This document shows positions 10,091-22,800 of a DNA stretch of 64,000 nt, piece after piece (the stretch's first letter is position 1; each line of letters starts with the position of its first letter). A model generated the notes under the pieces. The model did no database searches, was not told the origin of the DNA, and saw nothing but the letters and a program-made list of their open reading frames with translations. The position numbers and the translations under genes were made by a program. The DNA is from Troglohyphantes excavatus. Its lineage: Eukaryota; Arthropoda; Arachnida; Araneae; Linyphiidae. The stretch spans positions 8,832,573 through 8,896,572 of the forward strand of contig OZ010669.1 of NCBI GenBank assembly GCA_963932185.1. The letters run 5' to 3'.

Positions 10091-11520
10091 AATTACACAG
10101 ATAGATTTTTATGGGGGATTTGATACATTGGATTCGATTTGTAGGAATATTTTGATATTTGTAATACAATTAAATTGAAACAATATTATTCTGAAAGAAG
10201 CCAATTGTAGACTGCAATGTTCTCAAATAAAATCATTTAAAAAATTCCTTTTTTTCCGCAGAAATTCGTCGCCCTCCGTAGATCGACGTCTCAATCGACC
10301 ACTTGATGCTTAAACCGGGTCTATCATGTGATTAACCCTTCAATACATAGTGTAAAAACGTTTTTTGAACTACATGAAAAAGTTATGATTGAATAAAATT
10401 TGTGAAACAACGGCAGAACTCAAGCACATCCAGCAAACTGGGACTGGCGCCGGTGGCCAAGACCAATGTTATACAATTAAACATTTTCCACGTAGTTGGG
10501 CCCGGCATTGCATCCGTAACATTGAATTCATTGTCGTCACCGGTTTTCCTCTTCGAGCATGGATGGACTGTAGTAGAGCGAATATGACGTCATAATCGTG
10601 AAACCAACATCTCAGACCGAATGGCCTCAAACACGTGACTTCTTTTCAAAATTATGAATTAAAAAGTACTCGCGATTGGCTGATGAATTGGGAAATGTGT
10701 AACAGAGAAAATTTATGAATGGAATGACGTAATTAACCACGTTTCTGAAGCCATACATTTATTAAGTAACCTGTCCACTCCCGAAGGATATACAGGTGTC
10801 TTAATGTGACACAGTTTCAACAACGGCAACCCCCCTCAGTCGAACGATTATTTCAAACCTTTGCAAACTTTGTAAGAGTGAGAGGTTTTGCCGTGACATG
10901 CAGATCTGAAGCCATACATGTTGGCCTCACTTTGATGTTAGCGAGATTATAACATTATGTTTTCTCTACTATGAAGGATCCATGCTCGAAGGTTTTCCTG
11001 GTGAGTGATAAAACGGCCTCAGATTACAACTTTTGTTTTTCACACTTTCTACAATCCTCAAAGGCTGAGTTGTGCAGTGGCAACGAGCTCGTTCGGTGGA
11101 CGATCTGTCTTTATCTCAACGGGGCATTGTGCCGAGGCGAGTCCATCAACGCACCGGAATGTCCCAGGTAATTTATATCCTATTCTTATTTTCAAACCTC
11201 TGCTGTGCTCCGTTACATAAGGGCCTGCCTTGGCAGACATGTTTTCACTTTCTATCCGAAAAAAACCTCATCCTAAATCAAGACGAAGAAAGAGGGGCTC
11301 ACGCATAAAAAAAATTTAAAAAAAAAAAAAACGATAAACGCCGTACTGGAAAAGTTAAGTCGCCTCATTGTTTTGGTCATGAATGTGAATGTTGTCGTGT
11401 TAGCCAAAACTAAAGTCAAGCTAAAAGCTGAATTCGTACTAGAACTTGTGGTTGAGGGCAGCCAACTCTGTGATCAATATAATATTGGTAATAAAATTAT
11501 AGACACTTAGCCAAAAACAA
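10091..11520. other. non-coding interval, slightly GC-richer
   Basis: Several overlapping open frames exist between 10380 and 11310, but none shows a domain, a codon pattern or splice logic that I recognise. I leave the interval without a gene call. Confidence 0.35.
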
Positions 11521-11555
11521 ATTGAGCATAAAAATTTCGAAATTGAAGGTTTTTG

Positions 11556-11972
11556 GTTTGGTTTTGTTAATTAACGTCGCACTAGAGCTGCACAGTGGGC
11601 TATTGGCGACGGTTCGGGGTCAATCTCGAAGGAAAGACCCGGGAACACATACACATTCACACACACATTCATACAGGCACCTCGTTATTTTAGAACCATG
11701 GTCAGATGACGAGGAAACACCTGAACTGGCACCCAACGCCTTCAATAGACGTCGGGACTTTGGACCCCGATCAGATTTATCGTGCACCAGTCCCGTATAC
11801 ACGCCAGTATAATTTATTGGATAATCTGGACGACTTTCTAGTATTTTTGTAGCGAAGCTGGCAACCCTCCGATCGCAAGATCACTACTTTTTTACTTTTC
11901 TATGTCAAGTCCACTTCCCGGATTCGAACCACCAATCCTCTGATTAGTAGCTGAACGCCTTACCAACTGAGC
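11556..11972 (-). mobile_element. full-length SINE with tRNA-Ser(GCT)-like head
   Basis: A 417-bp SINE in minus orientation with a perfect 14-bp target duplication, ATTGAAGGTTTTTG, at 11542-11555 and 11973-11986. The head (minus strand, from 11972) has GCTCAGTTGGTAAGGCG as A box, CTACTAA as anticodon loop (tRNA-Ser GCT has CTGCTAA) and GGTTCGAATCC as B box. A CA/CATT-rich segment lies at 11645-11680. The end is TTAATTAAC with an AACCAAACC tail. Confidence 0.9.
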
Positions 11973-12598
11973 ATTGAAGGTTTTTGAAAATTTTATAAAA
12001 GTTGTTTGGTTTAAACTAATGTCGCAGTAGAGCTGCACAGTAGGCAATTGGCGCCGGTTCTGGAGTGTATTACGAAATAAAGGTACGGAAACATTAAATC
12101 ATATTTTTAAGCCATGGTTGGATGACGAGGACAACATTTGAGCTGGCACCCGACGCAACCTCAATAGACGTCAGACCATTGGACCCCGATCAGATTTATC
12201 GTGCACCAGTCCCGTATACACGCCAGTATAATTTATTGGATAATCTGGACGACTTTCTAGTATTTTTGTAGCGAAGCTGGCAACCCTCCGATCGCAAGAT
12301 CACTACTTTTTTACTTTTCTATGTCAAGTCCACTTCCCGGATTCGAACCACCAATTCTCTGATTAGTAGCTGAACGCCTTACCAACTGAGCATTGAAGGT
12401 TTTTGAAAATTTTATAAAAGTTGTTTGGTTTAAACTAATGTCGCAGTAGAGCTGCACAGTAGGCAATTGGCGCCGGTTCTGGAGTGTATTACGAAATAAA
12501 GGTACGGAAACATTAAATCATATTTTTGAGCCATGGTTGGATGACGAGGACAACATTTGAGCTGGCACCCGACGCAACCTCAATAGACGTCAGACCAT
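11760..12598. repeat. 419-bp tandem duplication spanning two SINEs
   Basis: The segment 11760-12178 is repeated at 12179-12598 with an offset of 419 bp and only a few differences (for example CCAATCCTCTG/CCAATTCTCTG and TTTTTAAGCC/TTTTTGAGCC). Each copy holds the 5' half of the first SINE, the spacer and the 3' half of the second SINE. Both junctions fall at the same point of the SINE body (TTGGACCCCGATCAGATTTA), as expected for unequal recombination between neighbouring SINEs. Confidence 0.9.
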
Positions 12599-12818
12599 TG
12601 GACCACGATCAGATTTAACGTGCACTAATCCCGTTTAACGTCCTGCCGGTGAATGGGTGGATATTTTTTAGACGACTTTTGCAATATAGGAGCTAATCTG
12701 GAAATCCGCCAATCACAAGTTCGGTTCAGCTTAACATTGTCAAGTACACGTCGTATTCGAACTCGCAATCATCTCATTGCTAGCCGGACAATGTACCATT
12801 GAGTCAGTGGACGCACGG
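12422..12818 (-). mobile_element. diverged SINE copy (second subfamily)
   Basis: It begins TTTGGTTTAAACTAATGTCG, carries the body (GTAGAGCTGCACAG, CGGTTCTGGAGTG, GATCAGATTTAACGTGCAC) and ends with a tRNA-like head containing GCGAGTTCGAATACG on the minus strand. It differs at many sites from the 11556 copy, so it is older or from another subfamily. Its 3' half is also present at 12003-12178 because of the tandem duplication. Confidence 0.8.
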
Positions 12819-12829
12819 TTTTATATGGG

Positions 12830-13080
12830 AAATTAAAACAAATAAACTGCAGGGATGGTTTTTTTTCTTTCATAAAACCTTTAAAAAATATGCATCCCTT
12901 CAATATAATTGCAGGTTTTTTCATGATTCTATTTTTTTTATGAAGGGAATTGAAATAACACTTTTAATGTAATAAGGGTTATTTTTAAAGAAACTTGCAG
13001 TTTTACTCCATAAACCTTTATTTTTATTAACCCAATTTTGATGAAGGTTAACTTTATTTGCTGGGTGATTTTGACTATAT
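12830..13080. repeat. dispersed AT-rich repeat upstream of a transposase remnant
   Basis: It contains CATAAAACCTTTAAAAAATA, several Cs of a CTTCAAT type, and ends AATTTTGATGAAGGTT...GCTGGGT. The same ending (AATTTTGATGACGGTT...GCTGGGT) closes the repeat at 55008-55338, so the two are related. No coding capacity. Confidence 0.4.
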
Positions 13081-13170
13081 GCCGTAGTATACAGTTTATA
13101 ACTTTTTTATTTAATATTGCATTTTTTATTTTGCTTCAAAATTGTGTAACGAAGGCTTGGGGAATTTGAA

Positions 13171-13500
13171 ATGGAAGAGTACGCAATAGAACAACGAACA
13201 AAAATCATTGAATTTTATTTTTCAAACGGAAACTCAGTTATTCTGACGCAGCGTGCATATCGTCGATATTTTAATGTGCGGACTGGACCCTCAGTGCCAA
13301 CAATAAATCGTCTGGTTGCAAATTTTCAGCAGCAAGGTTCAGTAAGTAACCAATAACTGAAAAGCAATATTCGCAATGAAATCCATGCCATAACCCCTGA
13401 AATTTTCCGAAAAGTCATGCAACATGTGTTTGAACGAGCAAGACTTTGTGAAGCGGAAAATGGGCGACACCTGCGAGACGTCATTTTCACGTTTAAGTTA
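13171..13500 (+). pseudogene. internally deleted transposase with DUF4817-type HTH
   Basis: The ATG at 13171 opens MEEYAIEQRTKIIEFYF, then AYRRYFNVRTGPSVPTINRL and VANFQQQGSVSNQ, a helix-turn-helix of the DUF4817 type found at the N-terminus of many insect mariner-like (DDE) transposases. After a stop the DNA reads EIHAITPEIFRKVMQHVFER and RLCEAENGRHLRDVIF, which is the usual C-terminus of the same proteins. The catalytic DDE core between them is missing, so this is an internal-deletion derivative. The likely 3' terminus is CACCACCCTGTATA near 13600, an end also seen at 24121. Confidence 0.65.
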
Positions 13501-13611
13501 ACAATATTCTCCATTCATATGCTGTATTTTGACAAAATAATGTTAACAATTTATTAAAAAAAATAAAAAGTTATAAAGCATTTAAACCATAACGTTCATT
13601 TTGCACCACCC

Positions 13612-16600
13612 TGTATATATATATATAAAATATTAGATATTACGGATAGCTCTGTGATTAGTGTATACGTTGTTTGAATATACCAATCGCAGAGCCATCT
13701 GGTAGCTGATGAGCGTAAATAACGTCCGTAAAGAAACGACCTAAATCCGGGAAACATGTACTTGCGTTTTTCATCAGTAAACGCTGCACTTGATGTCCGA
13801 GACACTGGATTGGTTGGTTCCCCTCGGGAGGCATCGGAACTAATCATTCAAGTGCAGCGTCTAGTAGTGGAAAGCGCGATGACATGTTCCCCAGCTTAAA
13901 GCTGAAAAAGTCGACTTATATGTTTACACTAGACGTCAGTGAACGCAAAACTTGGCATGGTTGATTCAGCTCATTTCTCCTACCCAAAGCACCCATTTCC
14001 GAAGCATTGCGTGCTTTTGTCTCGCATTTCAAGGGCTAAGTATAGAAAATGTCATAAATACCCCTTTTTGGCAAGCGGACCTCCAATTAGGATGGAGCGA
14101 GATATTTTGTTTTAAGAAAGTAGTGGTGCAAAAACGTCGTAATTCAGCGGTAGAAGTGTCGAGGAAAGAATTTGATAGTCTGGTGCAAGAGTATAAATCA
14201 GGAGTGAATATGTCGGAGCACGGACATACGGTTTTTACGTGAAACGCCAATTCGGCATATTATACAAATAAGAATCGATCTCCCAAAAAAATATTAACAT
14301 GCTGTTCCTTCTACCGTTGAAGTACCCCAGCGACCCTCCTAAACAGCTTTGGTTATTTTAAGATTTCGCATGCATTGGTCATTAATTTCCTACGAAGCAA
14401 ATAAAATTCATGTGAATCGTTCTATTTGGCACTGAACTATAGTGTAGGGGTAGATCACTCTCAAGGAGTAACATGGTGTTTTTATTCTCATACTCCATGT
14501 AGCTGATTGATTTTAATAAAACATATATTGCATTGTATATAAATAAACAATATTTCTGGTTATCTTAATGTCAGTCTTTGTAATTTTAAATGGATCGAGG
14601 TGGTTTTGATACTAAAAGCTTTATAGAGTTTATAAGGAGGGAGGAGGGTTCGTAATTAAAAAACGGCTTAAAATCTACGTTTTGGTCTCATCCAAGTTAA
14701 CAAAATAATATTCCTTACACATTGAGCCATAATATATTTTAAATATGGATTTACAAATCTTATTGACAGAAGCAAAGTATGAATATAGTCATACAAATAG
14801 TTAAAAGTATACCCATCATATATATATATTTTTAATTTTTACATTTAATGAAATGCTACAAGAAGAAATGTGAACGAATTAACTTTTTCTTGTACAAAAC
14901 CAAAAATTTGGCATATGGATCAAAAACCTCGTATATCAATGATTCACGAATCAGCGGTTAGAAAAGTACAGGTCAGTAATGTAATTCAAAATAATGCTTG
15001 GCAAGATCATGACTCCACTGCCTTTGTATCAATGTGTTTCATCACATATGTTTTTAGGCCTATTGCATGTGTTTCGCTTCTTTGAAATTGTAAATAACTC
15101 GTCTAAAAACACTTTTCAAACAAAACCCAGACTCGTCCGTAATGAGAACTCGTCTCCAGTCAATGGAACTGTAATGACGATGTTCTCTCTGCGCCCCTTC
15201 AACCGAGAACCCGCCGCCCGAGTCAGCCAGACGCAAATAATTGGTTTCCCAGAATACCAGTATCCTTTATGCAGTCTGTCACTGGGGTATTTCGACATCT
15301 AAGTTCCTTTAGATGTCGAAAACGTTCTTGTAATGTATGATAAATTCATTTGTCTATTCTTTTTGGCAATTGAAACTAAAACACGTCATTTACATGCTAT
15401 TTTGGCATATTTTCAACCTCGGCCTAGATGTCAGGATGCATAAGCAGTATCTAAACCATATTTCCAGATCCTGCACAAGGCACTTTTGTTTAATTTTAGG
15501 ACTTTACAATCGTTTACGTGTTTGTTCAGCTTCCATTTTCCAAATTCCACGCCATTCCTCACAATCACTCAAATGCTTTCTTAAAAACGTGTGTTGTTTC
15601 CAACAAACAACACCTCCAAACTAAATTTCCATTCAAAGCGTAAAAAAGGCAGATCGAAGTTGAATCCCATTGTACTAAACGTTAAGATTTCACATTTTTC
15701 ACTAAATTTCATCTACTATTACTAACATTAAACTTATATTTAAGCGTGTTCCTTCCCATAAATACCTAACAAATCAATCCTAAAAAAAGTATAATTTTGT
15801 AACTTTTTTAAATACATTATATGGTGATCAATGTGTGAATACACATAGAGATCTTACTTTGAATGTATGTGCACAGCTTGTTGTTCACATCCCATATGCA
15901 CAGTCTACTGTGCGCAGCTCATATGCAATGTCAATTTCGCACATCCTATTAGAAGATTTAAATAATTCGTTTAGTTGTAAGGATAAGCAAACCAACGTTT
16001 ATGTGATGACCAGATCAGATAATGCGATTGACCTTGCAATATAAATTAATAAGGAAGACATTTTAAATATTTTTAATTTCCTTTAAACCTTTTCTTATAG
16101 ATTTATGTATTAAAAAAACTGACTATTAAATATTTCAAGTATTAACTTAAACATAATTATAAAACTTTCAAATATTAAACACAACACCAAAGTATGAAAC
16201 TGTAAAAACCATAAACTTTTATTCATAAGAAAGAGATTCTACTTATCCAGTTTTTTATCTTCGTGGATGTTATATTCGTTGGACACACGAGGTTTGTGCC
16301 ATGTGCGAGGAAGCTGACAATGATTTAATTTGAATGTGAGTAATGGTATCTCGCTAAATGGCTAATATGATATCCATACAGACAATGCTGGACGGTAAGA
16401 AATGCGACGCCGACCAATAAAGATTAAAGCAATAATCATTTATTTGTGATCACAATTATTTTAAATAAATTGGAGGTATTATTTATTTTTTAAATTAAAT
16501 CTCGCCACTAAGGTATCAGACGGTCTTTTAATCAGGCAAACCAAGCGATGTGAAACAAAATGTAGGCCTAGAAAGAAATCTTTCGACATGAAAAAAAACG
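13612..16600. other. non-coding interval downstream of the CYP4 gene
   Basis: No gene is supported. Small items are an inverted pair CGCTGCACTTGA/TCAAGTGCAGCG (13784/13849), a TA run near 14818, and a hairpin CGACATCTAA/TTAGATGTCG (15293-15319). Open frames here lack domains. Confidence 0.4.
16482..16487 (-). terminator. candidate polyadenylation signal of the CYP4 gene
   Basis: AATAAA on the minus strand, about 145 nt beyond the CYP4 stop codon. This is a plausible position for the 3' end of the transcript, but the hexamer is common in AT-rich DNA. Confidence 0.4.
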
Positions 16601-16631
16601 ACATGGGTATACACCTAAACTGGTTGCTCTC

Positions 16632-16801
16632 CTACAAAGTTTCAGTCCTTGGCACAAACTTGAGCCTGATAGGTTCGGCCGGTTTCAGAGTGAATTCCAT
16701 TTTGACATGAATCTTATCTCTCGGGTCCAGTGAAATGATTCGGAAATTTCGGAGAATGTTGGCTACGATCACTTTCATTTCCAGACCAGCAAATTTTTGA
16801 C
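16632..16801 (-). CDS. CYP4 exon 11 (C-terminus)
   Basis: The acceptor TTTACAG|GTCAAAAATT completes the Gly codon after the haem Cys. It encodes QKFAGLEMKVIVANILRNF (L-helix) through the beta-strand end and stops at TAG (16632-16634). Confidence 0.9.
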
Positions 16802-19800
16802 CTGTAAAGAAACGGAAGATACAGTTAACTATTGTTATCTATCTTTTTCTAAATGTATGCTTTGGAAAGGCTCTCATTAAATTTCGATTTTGGAGCAGCA
16901 ATCATATTTTTGGAAGTGGGGCAATTTTCTCTAAAACTTATTTATGCGCTTCTTTGCATGAACTTCGATATAAGAAATTACTCTGTTTTGAATTTTAAAA
17001 GATAAGTTACAGATAGCAAAGTTTCAATAAAGCAAAAAAAAGGTAAAGCTGCAACAAATTCTTCCAAATAATTGCCTTCAGTTATTTTTTGGGTGTGTGC
17101 TGGATTCTTGCTGGAATGGGCTTTTGCTTTTTCAAGTCATCAACAAAGGGGAGATTGAGTTGATTGCAATATACAGGTTGACTTGGATTAGAAGAAATCA
17201 GGAACTTTGAGGAGGTTTGTCAATGTTTTAAGTGAAAATATCCTTAAAAGTGGAAGACTGCGGCTATAGAACAATACAGTTTCGTTACATACCGAGAATA
17301 GAAAATGTCCGGGAAATAAGAAATTTAACCAAATAGAACTGTAACACAACTCGAAAAAAGTTAACAAACTAAAACTTTTTCATCTGTGTAAATGTACAAG
17401 TACAGCAAGAACGAATGAGAAAGGGAATCCCATGCGCTGCCGAATATAATTTTTTGCAGGGTTAGGATACATCTAAATATTGCTATTTATTGTAATTTTT
17501 AATTACTTTTTAATTAATAATTTCACTTCTAAATCAAAATGTACGGAACATAAATTTTTAAAAACTATTAAAATTTAATAACTAATAATTAATTATATTT
17601 TATAATTGTTTTTTTATATAAATAACTGCCTGTTTAGTTTTTAATGGCAAATGTCGCCATACATTTTCTTTGTATTTTATAAAATCTTCTATTTTTATTC
17701 TAATATTGTTATCCATTTGATCGCAAAGGTCTAATTACTGTAGCTGAAAAATATTGCTCTGCCAATAAGAAAACTAATTACAAAACACTTGGCATATATT
17801 TGGGCTGGAGCAATCACAAAAAGTTGGAAAAGTCAACTGACAAAAAGAAACCCGGAATGGCTATCGAATTTGTTTTTAGTACTTGACATGAGTACATTGC
17901 TAAAAGTTGGTAAAATAAGATTAGTCTGCTGTTTGTTTAATTATATTGCCTTACAATCCATTACACATTTTCTTCCACCTGTGATACAAAAAGGATATAG
18001 AAAAAACTAAAAATTTAACAATTTAAAATTAAAACAAATTTGAAAAATATTCAAAGATGACGTAAAGGAACGTATTGCATAAATACAACAAAAAAGTTTC
18101 ATATTAATAACCTTTTAAAAATGAAAAACAGCTTCAAATGAAAAAATGGCACTTTTCCTACTCATTTTACCCTACTAGAAATACAAATTGATCAGACATG
18201 TTAGTTCACTAAATAAGTAAAATAATATAAGAACAGGTATAAATAACTGGGTAGTTTTCAACAACTCAACAAAAGAAACTGACCGATGCAGTTCCGTGGT
18301 CCTGCCGAGAATGGGACGAAAGCGTACGGGTGTCGTTTTACGACGTTTTCCGGTAGGAAGCGATCTGGATCGAACACCTCCGGATTCGGGAACGATTCCG
18401 GATGTCTGTGGAGGCTGATGATGTTGCAGTGGACTTCCGTGCCCCTCGGGATGACCCAGCCTCCTGCGAAGTGGCAAAACACATCTAATGTCAATTACTT
18501 TGATTGTAGAGCTACAAAATCAGAAACTGACGACGGTTTCGGGTCTAATGGTCAACTGGAAGGAAATACACGGGAACAATGCCTCATGTTTCTGAACGAT
18601 GGCCAGATGCCTGAACTGCACCCCACGCAGCCTTACATAGGGGTGAAGACATCTGACCATCGCGGATTTAACGTGCACCTGTTGGATATACTCGGTGGAA
18701 TTTATTTTTGTGCGCGAAAAAAACGGTTTTGTCAACCCAACGATTACCAGATCGATAGACATATGCTGGCATTGAACTTGCGGTCGTTGGATGCTACTCC
18801 GACAAGCTTTCACCATTCGGTCACTACATGCCCTACTAAGAGACAAAACAGGGCCTCCGTGGCCGAGCGGTTAAGGCATTCAGCTACTAATCCAAGGATT
18901 GGTGGTTTGAATCCGTTCGATGGACTTGACAAAAGGAAAGTAAAAAAGTAGTGATATTGTGATCGGAGGGTTGCCAGCTTCGCTACAAAAATACTAGAAA
19001 AGTCGTCCAGAATATCCGCAAAAATTAACGGCGTGTATACGAGACTGGTGCACGATAAATCTGATCGGGGTCCAAGGTCCCGACGTCTATTGAAGGCGTT
19101 GGGTGCCTGTTCAGGTGTTTCCTCGTCATCTGACCATGGTTCTAAAATAACGAGGTGCATGAATGTGTGTGAATGAATGTCTGTGTGAATGTGTATGTGT
19201 TCTCGGGTCTTTCCTTCGAGATAGACCCCGAACCATCGCCAATAGCCCACTGTGCAGCTCTAGTGCGACGTTAATTAACCAAACCAAGAGACAAAACACT
19301 TATCATGGTTGGTTGGAAAAATGTCGCACTAGATCTACATAATGGGCTATTGGCGACGGTTCGAGACCTATCTCTATGGAAAGGCCACGAGAGCGTAGGA
19401 AGTAGGGGAGGTGTAGCTGCTCTAAAGAATTTTTACTACTTTTTAGTTAATTTATGTTAATGAATATATTCAAAGATAGATAGACTAACGTGAATCCGCT
19501 ATTGGAAAAACTTTTCTGTATTGCTCATGCTGGAATCTGCTTATTTTAAACCCTTGCTCTAACATCAGATGACGCCACTAAACTTACACAAAAAAGTATA
19601 CTAAAATGCATTAAATTCGGTTCAAAATATAATCGTTTATTTCAGAAACCTACTATGTGTACTTTTTCAAATTTTCGTCAAAGAAAAACATTCTATCTTT
19701 GATATTAATATAGATTTTGGCTTAAAAATAATTTAGAGGAATAGTTAACATTAGGGTCAGCCGAAAAAATTAAAAGATTTCAATTGGAAATGTAATAAGT

Positions 19801-22800
19801 GCACACACAACACTAGAATTTGGTACTTAGAACTCAAATTTTAAAAAAAAATTCGGTATTGGACAATGTTTGACTTTTGTACATTGCAGACAAAGTTTTG
19901 AAAATTAAAATTTTTTACCCATTTCTCCAAACGAAAATAAAAAATTTTAAGAAATGGATTAGAATTGTGTGGAACATTTGCCTTTAATAATTAGAAAACG
20001 AATAAAAAAAGGAATTCCGACATCGGACAATATTTGACGGAATAGTTGATTTGACATTTGTCGGAATGGCAGTTGACAATATTTTCACAAAAAAATATAT
20101 GTTTTCTATAAGAGATTCTCTTTCCGTAAAAAAAAAATCATTTTTCTTTTTCGTTTCCTAAATTCGTCAACTGACGATTTAATTTTGCATTCACGCTGAA
20201 CATGCTATTTAATGTCGTTTGTCTGGTGTCGGCAATATACGCAATATTCACTTAAAAAAATAAATAATACGGAATGAAATGTGGATGGATTGTGGACACA
20301 AATATGTGTGATTACCATATAAGATTTCGATTCCGTAAAAAAAAATCGAATTTAAAAAAAAATTCTATAATATTGAGATAAAACATTTTTATGTATAAAT
20401 TCTTATTTAGGATATTAGTAGAAATATTGACTTAAAATCTCATGGGGCTAGAATAGGCTTGAGTTCTCTGAGCCTGTTCTTTTCCTACACCAATGCCATA
20501 TTTGAATATTTAAAATTTTTGACGAATACCTAAAATTAAAATTGGACGTAATTTTTTGTTTCTAATTTTTGCTTACATCCAGCTTGACCTAAACTCCAAA
20601 TCAATACAAACTTCCACGTTTACTCCTGTTTTGTAGTTTTTAAATTATGTCCTTTTTGATATGATTAAACTAAGTAAAATATGTTACTACTTTAAAACTT
20701 ACTAATGTGATAGTCATATGGATTCAGTATTAATTAATTGAGTAGAGACCAATTGAGGACAACGGATGAATAAATAATAAATAGGCGATATATATTGTGA
20801 TGTAGGTTCATAAACCGAGTACCGAGATATAAACGTTTAAATTCGCAACTCGCCTTTGCTAAAATGTTAATTGAAATTATATTCAACTCATTAATGGACA
20901 AAATATTGAATAAGGACCGACACCACTTGGGTAAATGATAGATCCATCTGTCTAGTAATGTAAAATGGTGTAAGTTCATTTTGGGACTTACACGGCTTGG
21001 CAGACAGTCCATCCAAATGATTGCTATTCTATTTGAAGAGTTTTAAATACTTACCATGCCTTAAGTCTTCATCTATTTTTCTCCCTATTATCGGCACGGA
21101 CGGAAAGATTCTTTGAGATTCCTAAAAATAAAAAAAAATACTCGATTAGAAATTAAGAAGCACTAACGCAACGTAAATGCACACAGAATATAGAAGAAAC
21201 AATGCTGCCAGAATTGTTTATTAATACAAAAATTCACTTAAAGTAATTAACCCAAGAAGATTTAATAGTTTCAATTCAATATTGCTTTACAGCAACTCCC
21301 TTTGTTACGTTAAGACAGTGTAATGAGTTGGAACAATGTAAGGATAGCAACGCACCTTAAGCACGCACTCGAAGTATTTCATGCCCCTGATGTCGTCCAT
21401 CTGCACCGCCCTCGCTTTGTCCCCGAGGAAGATGGACCGCAGCTCCTCCTCGACGCGCTCCTGTACCTCAGGGTACAGCCCGATGCAGTACAGGGCGTAC
21501 GTCACGCCCACAGCCGTTGTGTCATGTCCCTGCAACGATAACCATACCGACGACTTGTTATTGGACCCTTTTTGTTATGGAGTAATTTGTGCGATGTTCC
21601 TGTTCTTATTTAAAAAATAACTGACTACTTATGTATTATCGCAACTACCTTGGCGAAGTTTTACAGAAGAAAAAGAATCTGAAGGAAATTATTGTGTTCT
21701 GAAAGTTATTGTATGTTTGCCAATGCACAAACAGTGCTTCACGTGGTTGCCGTAAAGCAGGCCCATGCTATCATAATTTGGTTCTCTCCTTAATTCTGGT
21801 AATTTCCTCCAAGGTTTGTGACATAAAAATACCTAAGTACCAAAAACTGTCTCAATTCCTTTTCTTATTGTTTGGATAATTGATCAATTTACAATTGTCC
21901 AATTTAGCCACGGATAGACGCCAATGTCGGGATGGATCCCCCCTCCCCTCAACTCAGTCCGGTCCAGTTTTTTTTTCCCATCGTGGAAGACTTATGTACG
22001 TAAAAACAATTTAGCACAGTTTTTGACCTGTTCTACAAAATCCGGAAGTCAAGCATTCACAACCTTTGGACAACAACCACTAAAACAATCTATCATACAG
22101 TGATGTCTCTCTCTTCTGAAATAATCACTATATCACAACGTCTTTACATTTTTAATACCAGCCTCCCCCCCTACTCCGTAGTGATGACCATTAAGGTTTG
22201 GGGTAAACAGTCCAGTATGCGTCAGTCACGTCTTTACAATAGGGTAAATGGTCACCTTGTATTTCTCTGGTGGTCCTCTGTGTTTAACTAAGTTCTTTCT
22301 AAATTGACAATTCCATATTTCACCGGTAATGTTAGTCATACACAAAGACAAATTCTCGTTAAAGTTAAAATTTAATTTTAAGGGGGTACAGGCGGGAAAA
22401 ATTTAATAAAACTATTAATTATTGAAAAATAAAAATAAAAATGTTAAGAGTTTTACGAAATGAGTGCTAATTAGTTAATAATTATGCATATTGTACGTAT
22501 TATTAAAAAATTAAATAATTATTGACCTAATATTTATGAAAAGTAAATTGTGTACATGATTTTAGAAGAGGTCCAGATCACGTCCATGTCCTCCCCCCCT
22601 CCGAGTACTTCTTTTGTACTGTGCCCTTCTCCCCCAGAATATTTTTTCTAGATGTGTCTATGGGCCCTAGTGTTAAAAGTGTTTTTTCTCACCGCAAACA
22701 TGAATGTCTCCACCTCCTCTTGGATGTCCTCCTCCGTAAGATGGTGTCCATTGAAAAACTGATCGAGGAGGAGATCCATCAGTGCCTGTCGCCTCTTTTG

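Noticed and set aside
13705..13760. A hammerhead-like core CTGATGAG...GAAAC
   Set aside because: The short CGT/ACG stem is followed by extra bases before GAAAC, and no helix I partner or GUH cleavage site could be found. Likely chance.
15116..15298. Minus-strand frame with GDEFSLRTSLGF, faintly like a Tc1 transposase
   Set aside because: Only a few residues resemble the DE-containing motif and nothing flanking supports a transposase.
18286..18951. A 221-codon plus-strand open frame
   Set aside because: It is the antisense of CYP4 exon 10 running into two SINE copies; no domain in this frame.
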